From positions 2,735,567 through 2,799,566 of the forward strand of contig NC_134511.1 in assembly GCF_027942865.1 (NCBI RefSeq): a DNA stretch of 64,000 bases, given 5' to 3'. Made by a program: the position numbers and the translations under genes. The notes below the pieces were generated by a model. That model made no database searches. It had not been told where the DNA came from and saw nothing but the letters and a program-made list of their open reading frames with translations. Of this stretch, positions 26,801 to 38,800 are shown one piece after another. This DNA is from Odontesthes bonariensis (taxonomy: Eukaryota; Chordata; Actinopteri; Atheriniformes; Atherinopsidae). How positions within the stretch are numbered: position 1 is the stretch's first letter; every line of letters starts with the position of its first letter.

Positions 26801-29800
26801 CCATTTTGTGATGCAAATGTATTACTCTTTTGAACGCATATTGTTCTGAGAAGCAAAACGGTTTATTTTTTAAACCCCAGCCAACTAGCCGGACTACCTT
26901 CGTCAACCTCAAAACGAGGCTGGAACTCTGCTCACAGGACGCAGCAGGGGATAAGAAGATGTTCAGAAATGATGTTGCTGATATGGGATGTCATACAGCT
27001 TCATGTCAAAAGAGGCGAACTATCCCTTTAAAGCAGGAGTGGATCTGATGATTTATGGCTGTTTCATCCAATGAATGTGCTGCATGTGTAAAAGTTTCAG
27101 CTTTATTCTGTTAGATTCTGTTTCAAAGCTCTTTGAACCAGTGTTTGGTTCTGGAGCAGGTGATGTTTCCAGCATAACTAACCCCAGGAAGAGGTGAACT
27201 CACTCTGAGACATGCTGGATGAGACACGGTTGCTATAAAAAGATAATTTCTGAGCTAGCCACACCTAAAACGGAGCTTTAAAATGACTTAATTCAGAGGA
27301 TTAGACTGAACTCAGCTGTGTGTGCAACATCCTGAGAGAGTTTTTCACATAAACTGAACTCACGTCCACAGTTTGGCTGTCGCTGGGGTGCACGACGATG
27401 ACCACCTCCCTCAGATGGCGAGGGGTCCTCCTCCGACTGAACAAGTGGATTTCCTTCAGCAGGACTCTGCTCACCAGGTCTCTGGGGAAGCCCAGGTTCC
27501 CGGTCCCGATGGCGGGGAAGGAAAGAGACGCCATCATGCGCTTCTCAGCCTCCTCCAGGCAGTACGTGACGATGGAAGTTAACTCCTGACACATCAACAC
27601 ACGACACAGTTCGTTATTACTGAACATCTGAGGTACCTGTACTCCAGTTCTGATGCAGTTCTGAATCACTTTATTTAGTAATAAGGTTTTAAACGCTTTG
27701 AACACTTCAACAGTGTAATACAGTAGAGTAATTATAAAAGATATATTCCTAGATTAGTTATTTTTTATAATAATTTCAATGGAGGAATAACATTTATATG
27801 AAGGCAGTTTTTATTGTAGCGTTGCAAAGTAATCCATCACAAAATTTTCGTGGTTGTTCTCTGAACTTTTCTGATGTTAGAAAATAACTGAAGACTGAAT
27901 ATAAATGACCAGAGGTGGGTAGTAACGAGTTACATTTACTTGAGTAAGTTTTTGAAAACATTATACTTCTAGGAGTAGTTTTAAATACTTTTTACTTTTA
28001 CTTGAGTAGATGTGTGCAGCAGAAGCTGTCCTCTTACTCCGCTACATTAGGCTACAATGAGCTGGTTACTTCTCTTCTTACCTCTTTGGTATTCTACGCC
28101 TCATTATTTTTATCCCCCCGCGTACGCCTCATTTTAATGTTTTATTCTGACAGAGAGAGAGACTTCCACCAAAGGCTCTACCACCTGACTGTGTTCCACC
28201 AATCAGACGCAGCCGTGCAGTCTGGTCACGTGACCGTACTCGATCTCAGCGGCGGGACGGGTTAGCTTTAGCATTAGCAGTTGTAGCAAACAAAGAAAGA
28301 AACAGATGAAAAACGTCAGAACCAACGGTGGGAAATGAAGACGCAGACGAGGCCTCATACTGAAAGCATGTTTACCTTACAAAGAGTGAGAAACAGCAGC
28401 TACATTATGTGTCTTCTGCGTCAACCAAAACAAACGCACATTTCAGCAGAAACTCAACATCTAACTTGAGGAAACATGTAGCGCTAAGTTTCCTAAACTC
28501 GTTTTTTCCCCCATGGATAGATGAATGTTTGTTTTTTAGGTTACATATGGGTTACATATGTTTTAAACATTTCCTAAGTCTCTTTAATTTTTTATTGAAG
28601 TACTTGGATTTACCTGGATTATTTTAATTTAAGCTATTTTGTAATTAATTAATTCATTTTAATTTATTTTATCAATTGGATGAACTCTAATTTGCCTAAA
28701 GATGATTATTTAGTATGTTTGTCTGTCTGATTGAATGCTTGTGTTAACAAATAAATCAGACGTTACTCAACAGTTACTCAGTACTTGAGTAGTTTTTTTC
28801 ACCGAGCACTTTTTTACTCTTACTCAAGTAATTATTTGGATGACTACTTATTACTTTTACTTGAGTCATATTATTCTGAAGTAACAGTACTTTTACTTGA
28901 GTACAATTTTTGGCTGCTCTACCCACCTCTGCTCATGATCCAGTTAATGCTCAGAGCATAAACATTTTGTGGCTTTTTATGCTGAAGACGACTGTGGAAA
29001 CTCCTGAAATAAATCTTAAATCGGTCTTTCTGTAAAACTGAAACATTCCTGGAGTTTATTTGTCCAAAGTGTAGCGGCCATGTCAGAATACAACAGCTCG
29101 GCTCATATTTAAGGCGAGACACGGCGGGCAAAAACAGTGATTTCATGCAGTGGTCAATTTTTAGATTTTGGGCCAGTCTACTCCTTCAATATGTGTTATT
29201 TCAAAACATAAATTAAAATGTTTATTTCATCACATTTTGTTTAATCGCGGCAGTACGTTTCGCCCAAAATTTACCAAAATGAATTCCCCTATTTAAATCT
29301 TTAAATGCCTTTTTCTCAAAATCATTTTTTTGTATTTTTCCAGTATCAATATCTCAGCCTATGGAGCACCTACTAGCACCAAACTTTCCAGTTATACACT
29401 TAGCAGTATTGTGAAGATATTTACAGAAGGATTTGTTGACAAATCATTCCTGACCTGATTTATGTGACATTATAATAAAAAATATGGCGAAAATCGATGT
29501 TTTTTAAGCTATGGACAGTATATTTGGATTACCTAGGAAATGAAAGCAGATATCCTGAAATCCCTCTGTAATTTTCTTTTCATTTTGTGTGTAAACAAAA
29601 TCTAAAAAGAATTTTGCACCTGGCTTTATCGTATGCTCAGATCTATCTTCCGGAAATATATGCAAATGTGTGCATATTTAATGAGATAATGCCGAATTTT
29701 GCAAAATTAAACATACAAATTATTAAAACTTGTAATACATTTTTTTTCATACTTGTATAAGTAATCAACTGAGGAAGTTTCATGGTGATATCTATTATTT

Positions 29801-32800
29801 TAAAATATTACCCTATTCACCTGTAGTGCCTCGCCTTAACTGATCTAAATAACCCAAAGACCGTCTCATCTCACTCTACTGCGCTGACTGAAAGCTTCCC
29901 CTGAGGGCAGGTAGAATCTCACCCCCTCTGCCTGGCCGGCTCCGCCGTCCCAGGAAGGGCAAACGGCATGAAAGACTTTCCGACACCCGAGTTTGAAGCC
30001 GTCGGTAATGACGACGTCGCCGTCTCGCAGCGAAGTCACTCCGGCTTCGGCCTGAACTGCGTTCTGCAGGCCGGGACCGGCTGCACCCAGGATGGCTTTG
30101 GACACCGCTCCCTGGGTCAGGTTCATGTTGTCTGCTATGGTGTTGACAATGACGTCGGTCTGTGGATGCAAATCACAGCATGGTGTGTAAAAGCAGCTCT
30201 CTGAATCCCAGTTATTAGAGCACTTCTCTGATATTTTTGCCCTTAAAGGGACAGTTTGCCTCTTTTGACATGAAGCTGTATGACATCCCATATCAGCAAC
30301 ATCATTTATGAACATCTTCTTACCCCCTGCTGCGTCCTGTGAGCCGAGTTCCAGCCGAGTTTTGGTGTTGACGAAGGTAGTGTGGGAGAGAAATGTCATG
30401 ACATGGCCTAATTACATCGTGTGCTTTGTTGTTCATATGAATATGGTTAAAGGTTCAAATGAGCTTGTTTATGATTACGGCGAAAGCTAGGCGCCGCCAA
30501 GGAAGATTGGGGCCTGGTTACGCATGTTTGTTATGATTTAAGACAGTATAAAGTCAGATCGCAAAATGAGGTCGTTGGAGAGTTGTGAACATTCTGTAAG
30601 CACGTTGCTGTGACGACTGTTCAAATAAACTTCCCCAATGAAAGGCTGACCGACGCGGATTCGACTCCTTTTCTTCACAACAGTAGTCCGGCTAGTTGGC
30701 TGGGGTTTAAAAAATAAAGCGTCTTGCTTCTCAGAACAATATGCATTCAACAGAGTAATACATTTGCATCACAAAATGGTTCTCCAGGAAAAAGTCAGAC
30801 CTCACAATCGCTTGGCCCTATTTTCTCTCCCTTCGTATCACTGCGTTCAGCCCCCTAGCGATAGCCGCACCTGTTACGGTGTTTGCTGCTCGCTCTGCAC
30901 TTCGGTCTGCATGGTTTACACAGCAGGCAGTGATACGAAGGGAGAGAAAATAGTGCCAAGCGATTGTGAGGTCTGACTTTTTCCTGGAGAACCATTTTGT
31001 GATACAAATGTATTACTCTTCCATCCATTATCTTCCGCTTTTCCGGGGATCGGCTCGCGGGGGTAGCAGCCTAAGAAGAGAAGCCCAGACGTGTATTACT
31101 CTTTTGAACGCATATTGTTCTGAGAAGCAAAACGCTTTATTCTTTAAACCCCAGCAAACTAGCCGGACTACCTTCATCAACACCAAAACGAGGCTGGAAC
31201 TCTGCCCACAGGACGCAGCAGGGGGGAAGAAGATGTTCATTAATGATGTCGCTAATATGGGATGTCATACAGCTTCATGTCAAAAGAGGCAAACTATCCC
31301 TTTAAAAGGAGGGTTTAGTTTCTTTTTTCTTTCCTTCTTCACAGAAACGTTTGGAGGGAACGTTGCCTTCAAACACAGAGACTGAAAAGCGGCAGCTTTA
31401 AAACAGACGTTACTGGACGTACAGACGTATCTTTTAGTGTGAAGTCAAATAAAACTTTCTCTGGAACGACGGTATTTATGTGAAGGAGCCTGTAGGGGGC
31501 AGTGTTGCACCACTCGTTAGTGAGGAAGCCTCTGAGAAGGGGAAACAGCAGAAAACAGACAAAGAACGAAGGGACTGGAGGGAAGAGACGGATTCACTAG
31601 GAAAGATCACGAATCAGCTGAAGAGTTAGACTGATTTAACTAAAAGGTTTTACTGTACAGCATTACATCGTGTATCCGTTTAAATCTAAATTCTATTTAG
31701 ATCATTAATATTCATCATTTTTTAGTTTTGAGTTTTGAGTTTGAGCATCTCAGGGTCTTGTTCAGCCCTGGGGGGCTGTGGAGAGGGAACTTTAGGGGTC
31801 TCTGCCCTGAACGCTCTAATGTCTTCTCTTGTACGACTGCAGCGCATCATAAGCGTGAGGAATGTTGGGCTTTGGGTTGCCTTCAGCTCTAAAATGATGA
31901 TTTTTACAGGGTTGGCACTCACCGTCTGGTCCTGAATGTTTCCTCTGCAGAGAACGATCTTCAGCCCATCAGGTGTCCACTGCTCCAGCCTCCCTGACCT
32001 GCAACCAATCAGAGAGCAGGACCGACAGCATTAATCCCCCCCGAGGTGTGAAATCAAATCTGTTTACAGAGGAGCGAAACCAAGTTTAGGGCAATGAAAG
32101 GGAAGCAGACGTGGAGCCTTACCCTCCCTGCTCCCCAGGCCTGGTAGCTCCCCCGTGGCTTTGACCTCCTCTGTTAGCCTGATAATTTCCTTTGAATCCC
32201 GTTCCTCCGCCTCCTCTGTCACTAAACCGACGGCCTCTGGGCGACTGGCTCTGACCGCGACCTCTCCCTCGACCCCGCTGGTAACCACTGGGAGGTAAAC
32301 AACACAGTTCATCTGGTTTAAAACCTTGTTAATTCAGCAGGTTTAGGTACACGACACAGAATTCACAGCATCAAATTTGGTAGAAGGGCCAACAGGTGGA
32401 AGGGCCAACAGGTGGAAGGGCCAACAGGTGGAAGGGCCAACAGGTGGAAGAGCCAACAGGTGGAAGAGCCAACAGGTGGAAGGGCCAACAGGTGGAAGGG
32501 CCAACAGGTGGAAGGGCCAACAGGTGGAAGAGCCAACAGGTGGAAGGACCAACAGGTGGAAGGGCCAACAGGTGGAAGAGCCAACAGGTGGAAGGACCAA
32601 CAGGTGGAAGGGCCAACAGGTGGAAGAGCCAACAGGTGGAAGAGCCAACAGGTGGAAGGGCCAACAGTTGGAAGGGCCAACAGGTGGAAGAGCCAACAGG
32701 TGGAAGGACCAACAGGTGGAAGGGCCAACAGGTGGAAGAGCCAACAGGTGGAAGGACCAACAGGTGGAAGGGCCAACAGGTGGAAGAGCCAACAGGTGGA

Positions 32801-35800
32801 AGAGCCAACAGGTGGAAGAGCCAACAGGTGGAAGGGCCAACAGGTGGAAGAGCCAATAGGTGGAAGAGCCAACAGGTGGAAGAGCCAACAGGTGGAAGGG
32901 CCAACAGGTGGAAGGGCCAACAGGTGGAAGGGCCAACAGGTGGAAGGGCCAACAAGTGGAAGGGCCAACAGGTGGAAGGGCCAACAGGTAGAAGGGCCAA
33001 CAGGTGGAAGAGCCAACAGGTGGAAGGGCCAACAGGTGGAAGAGCCAACAGGTGGAAGGGCCAACAGGTGGAAGAGCCAACAGGTGGAAGGGCCAACAGG
33101 TGGAAGGGCCAACAGGTAGAAGGGCCAACAGGTGGAAGGGCCAACAGGTGGAAGAGCCAACAGGTGGAAGGGCCAACAGGTAGAAGAGCCAACAGGTGGA
33201 AGAGCCAACAGGTGGAAGAGCCAACAGGTGGAAGGGCCAACAGGTGGAAGGGCCAACAGGTGGAAGGGCCAACAGGTGGAAGAGCCAACAGGTGGAAGGG
33301 CCAACAGGTGGAAGAGCCAACAGGTGGAAGGGCCAACAGGTGGAAGGGCCAACAGGTAGAAGAGCCAACAGGTGGAAGAGCCAACAGGTGGAAGGGCCAA
33401 CAGGTGGAAGGGCCAACAGGTGGAAGGGCCAACAGGTGGAAGAGCCAACAGGTAGAAGGGCCAATAGGTGGAAGAGCCAACAGGTGGAAGAGCCAACAGG
33501 TGGAAGGGCCAACAGGTGGAAGGGCCAACAGGTGGAAGAGCCAACAGGTGGAAGGGCCAACAGGTGGAAGGGCCAACAGGTGGAAGGGCCAACAGGTGGA
33601 AGAGCCAACAGGTGGAAGGGCCAACAGGTGGAAGGGCCAACAGGTGGAAGGGCCAACAGGCGGAAGGGCCAACAGGCGGAAGGGCCAACAGGTGGAAGAG
33701 CCAAAAGGTGGAACAAACTTTTAGTGTTTTTGAAGTTTTCTTTTCTTTTTTAAACTATTACTCATCAGCTTTGCTGAAAGTAAACCAAAAGCAGCAGAGA
33801 ATGATGCTCAAAGATGAGACTGAAAAGCGTTTTCCTGCATCAAAAGAAAAAAAGAAGCACTACGGCAATTCTTTTTTTACCCATAAGCCCCGGCGCTCTT
33901 CCTGCCCGCCTGCTGTGGGAGTGTCATGGTCGGGCCGAGGTCGGCGAACTCTCTGCTGACAGCTGCGGCCATGACTCTGACGGTGTCGTCATTGTTGTCC
34001 ACCAGGTGGATGGCGGTCAGTGGCCCCGCCCCCTGTGGACCGTCACAGTGCTGCCGCACAGCCTGGGCGATGGTCTCTGAGCAGAGCTGGACCGGGAAGC
34101 CGAACACACCCGAGCTGATCGCTGGCAGAGCGATGGAGGAGCAGTGGATCCTCTCTGCTTGTCTCAGACTTTCTTTAACCGCAGTCTTCAGGCGCATCAC
34201 GGACGTCTGCTTGTCAGAGCCAGAGTACCGTGGACCCACCGCGTGCACCACGTGCTTACAGGGGAGGTTAAACGAATCGGTGACGATGGCGTCGCCGGGG
34301 CGCAGGTTCCCATGCTGAGCTATATAATCATTGCTGGCCTTCTGCAGCTGTGGTCCTGCTGCCTTGAGCAGCGCTAAAGCCAGGCCGCCGATGTGCTGCA
34401 GCTCCTCATTAGCGGCGTTGACCACGGCGTCGGCATCCAAGCTGCAGATGTCCGCTTTGCTGACGGATATCTGAACCCCGCCGGCTGTCTGCACTTTGCA
34501 GTAACAAAGGCTGGTTTCTTCCTCGTAGTTTTCTTCCTCCTCTTCTTCTTGAACCTCTGAGCCAAGCACAACCTCGCAGCCGAACTCCATCATAATAGGA
34601 GCCAGAAACATGTTTCCATCTGACAGGAAATACTTCTTGGCTCCGGGCTTGTCCACCGTTAAGGTATCAGCGAAGAGACCCGCAGCGAATTCCTGAAAGC
34701 AGGACCTGACTTTCTGGACGTGAACACGGGCCCCAGCCATGATGATTCTTGGCCTTTCTTGATCAAACTGGACTGACACGTCATCATGTTTGAAAGTTTT
34801 CGACCAAATCTCTGGCTTTTTCCTCTCAATGAACCGAACGACAGCGCAGGATTTAACCCGAACGGTTTCTTGAACTCGGGAGAAGTTCTGAACAAACTCC
34901 CTCAAAGTGCCGCAGACCTCTTTGACTGGGTTCACGAAGCCGGCCACAGTCACTTTGTCCCTTCTCTCCGGGTTGATCTGAATGGACACCGTCCTCTTGT
35001 TTGAGCAGTTGTAAGTGTCCAGCAGCTGCTTGTTCAGCTCCAGCCAGCTGGGAAGTTTCAGAACTTCCTGGTCTTGCACATTAACAGTCTGCACATCTAA
35101 ATCTGCCTTCATCTTGCTCTCTGCGTCGGTAAGGACTCTGTCAGAGCTGCCCAGCAGGACGATCCCTTTGCTTTCATTACAGTAGATGGCACTGATGCCT
35201 TGAGAGGTGAACAGATTCCTTGACATGTCCATTGGATCCACCGTTCTGAGGTACTCCAGAAGGCCTGTGGAGATATTCAGCTGTTTTTTACTCATATTCA
35301 CATTCCTCTCCAAGATCCACGCCTTGGTCTTGTACACTTCTTCAGGAAGACCCGCGATGCTCAACGCCTCTTTGTCTTCGCCGTAGGAGAGCTTCAGCTC
35401 GGAGGAGATGTCCAGGGAGGCTTTCTGGAGCCCCTCCTGCTGGAGGATGTAGAACCACGCCGGGGACAGGAGCATCGTCTCGGTGACACTCTTAGTGCGC
35501 CGTTCGATGAGGCTCACGGCTTTGAGGATGACGTTCTCCACGGGAGCTCTGACCTGCTTTATGTCTTCGGCTCGGCCAGCGACGGTCACGACCCCTCTGG
35601 AGGCATCGAAGACCGGGATGGCGTCTTCCTTCAGAAGCGAACGGACGTCTTTCTCCACAACTTTCCACGCTTCTGTGCTCACAACGCTCTCGAAGGCTGA
35701 GTACTGGGACATCAAGCGGCAGAAGCCCCTTTGGGTGGTCTTCATCCAGTTATCTACGACCTCAGATGTCAGACCGCTCTGCCTCAAGAAGTTTGGAAGC

Positions 35801-38800
35801 GGGCTGAGTTTCACCTCAGGGTCGTCCAGCTCCACGCTGCAGTAGTGCGGACGCATCTGATCGTTGATACTTTTCAGCTCTTTCTTCATCAGGAGGAACT
35901 TCCAGATGACAGGGTTAACGCTCTCCGTGAAGGGCTCGGGCATCTTCCACGCCGGCCGCTCTTTGCCGTACAAGGCGGTCCTCAGGGTGTCGTAGTACCG
36001 GTACAGCTTGACAGGGATGGACCTGATGACGTGGTCTTCTTTAAGGCAGATGCTGTCCACAACTGCAGCGAGATGGAAAAAAGAGAAGCAAAGGTGAGTG
36101 TCTGCTCCGCCTGAAGCTGAGGAGAACGGGATTAACTCGATTAAATCGTTCATGCGTCTGTGACAACCCTTAGTCAGGGCCGGTTTGTTCTATGGGCAAT
36201 GTGGGCGACCGCTCAGGCCACACAACACAAACTGCTTCCAATCCAAATAAACTTTATTTCATTCCTAAAATGAACATAGATCCATATACCTTCATGTAAT
36301 TAACACATTGACTCCCAAGTCACGTAAAACTACGTTTTTACTGCCCATGCGTTGGCTCCCACATGGTAAAAATACGTTTTTACGTTTTTTTTATGGATTC
36401 TGAATCTATACATTCTAATGCACATTCTGTGTGATTTTTGTAATTTTGTGATGAACAGAACTGACATAGATGGCAGTCAAAAACTGGTGTCATCATCTGG
36501 ACATTTTGATCATTACGCCAATGGCTTTGCGTCAACTCAAGAACAATTTTGATAACGCTGCATTGATTGTTGTGCATTTCCGCATTTTATCCAATCGCAC
36601 GTGTCGGTTTCCAGAGGGTGGCGGTAAAGTAACATAAACAAACAACAAGAAGGAGAAGAAGACACGCGACAAGTCTAAGGAGGCGGTCTTATGAACAGGT
36701 TAGCTTAGCTTAGCTTTGCAACATGCGATCACACTTGGAGGGAAAGGGAAGCCGATATCTCAGTTTGTTGTTGATTTTGGTGGATACCCGCCTTGGTTTA
36801 GCTAAGGATAGCTCGCTAATGGCGGCACCTAGAGACACGCAGTTTTGACCCACAAAGAGTTTAAAGTCTCAGCTTTCAAACGAGCCACAACATGTTTCAG
36901 TGACCCTATCACATAATATGCTGTGACTGTACAAAAAACGTCAAAAAATGGTTTAGAACGCTGATTCTACGACATAATTCCGTAAACACCGCCGGTATTC
37001 AATGTGTTAACTGGGTTATGTGAAAAATGTAAAAAAAAAATTGAAATCTGTGCAACCATCTACGTGAATGTGTTTACGTCACGTGACTCCGGTTGATTGA
37101 CGGGTGAACGGACGGTGTTAATGGAAAAGCAAAGGTAATAATGTGGAGTCATCATGGATCATCATCATGGTGAAAGACCAAAGAAGCCATCAGGTGCCCA
37201 GTTTAGAAAGAGAAGAAAAGGAGAAACGGGCAAAAGATAAAGGGCGTAAATCTAGCCAGGTCCGCCACTGCCCTCAGTCATCTGCATACACTCTGACACA
37301 CACTCTGAAGCACACTCTGACACACACTCTGAAGCACACTCTGACACACACTCTGAAGCACACTCTGACACACACTCTGAAGCACACTCTGATACGCATC
37401 CTTGTTAACCTCCCACTACAGGACCAAAAGTAGTTTACTGAGTTTTGGGGTCCCCCCTTTCTAGTGGTCATAGAACTATGAAAAAAAATCCGGCAAGTCC
37501 CAAAAAAAATCTTGATATTAAAAATGACTTTCAATAAACACAATTTGAAATTTTATTTTACATGTTAGTTCTTCAGTCACATGTGGGGCCCGTTTCTAAC
37601 CTTCATGCTTTGCAGGGTCCACCTTTACACACATGACTTTTTTTAGCCAGGTATGGGGCTCGCTTTTAACATTTTACACTTGTTAGGTCTGCCTTTATAA
37701 AGATTTCCTTTAAATTAGGATCTATCAAGTTCAACCCTAATCTAACCCAAACATGCACACATCCCAAGCTGCTTTAGAGTGGTTTCCCATGTGGGGTCCA
37801 GGATTTTGGGCCCCACTTTGTTGGTGGGCTCCCTGTCTCAGGACCCTCCACGGTAACAAAAACAAGTGCACACTCTGACACACACTCTGACACACACTCG
37901 TACTCCCAGATGCTCTGTTTTCATGTTAGAATGACCTCTGTGAGGTCAGTGGGTCAGAATTCAGAAGCAGAGTCGAACAGGTAACCTTTAGAGTCAGTGA
38001 AAGAGACGATGGCGGCTTGTTCTTCGGGGATCATGACGACTTTGTCAGGCAGCACCCAGTTCTTCTCAAACCACAGCTCCAGCATCTCTGCAGAGGAATC
38101 AGAAACACTAAAATGACTTAAAGGGTTAAGAACCTTCCAACTGAGGCCAGGCGGGAGGTCAGATTCTCATCATTTATAGATGAGAATCTGCTGCTCTGAA
38201 TTATTTAATTCATGGGAAGTTTCATAGATTTCAATGCAACTCGTTTTCAGAAAGAAAGTCAAACAATCCTGCAGATGTTGCTGTTAAAGTTTCCATGAGA
38301 GCATAAAGGAGAACTTTAGTCCTGTGTTCATCTCTCTCTGTGGCAGCAGGAGTAGAATAGAATAGAATAGAATAGAATAGAATAGAATAGAATAGAATAG
38401 AATAGAATAGAATAGAATAGAAAAATACTTTATTCATCCCCCAATAGGGGAAATTCAAATTAGTCAAGTAGCTCAAAAAAATTATTAATATTTACAATGA
38501 TTGTATATTAACAACAATAATACAAATTCTAATAAAAATACTACTACTAACTAATAATAATAATATTAATAATAATAAATGACTAAATAAATGTAAAAAA
38601 TAAATAAATAAAAAAATAAAAAAAATCAATCAATCAATTTGAGAAGAACCCAGCAGTCCCTGTTAAAAAGCCTTATGTCTGTGGGGACAAAGGACCTCCT
38701 GAACCTCTCAGTCCTGCAGCCTCTCACTGCAGCTGATCATTTTTACTTTACTCCACCAGTAAAGCTGCTGACATTAATATAATCTCATACTGAAGCTGTG

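Larger units (their letters stand above)
30243..31305. mobile_element. Long-TIR TTAA element, copy 2, with two nested insertions
   Basis: TTAAAGGGACAGTTTGCC on the left and GGCAAACTATCCCTTTAA on the right begin inverted arms of more than 100 bp. The arms include GATGTCATACAGCTTCATG and GACGCAGCAGGGGG. A solo LTR (30381-30682) and a short LINE tail (31021-31091) are nested in it. Confidence 0.82.

Noticed and set aside
32379-33714. CRISPR-like array
   Set aside because: Units are contiguous 16-mers with no unique spacers, in an intron of an animal gene.
32343-33959. Long overlapping open frames on both strands (up to 457 codons)
   Set aside because: All are translations of the 16-bp minisatellite inside an intron whose flanking exons join in phase.
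33926-34318. 130-codon plus-strand frame opposite macro domain 1
   Set aside because: Shadow of GC-rich exon 8; it has no domain or splice context.
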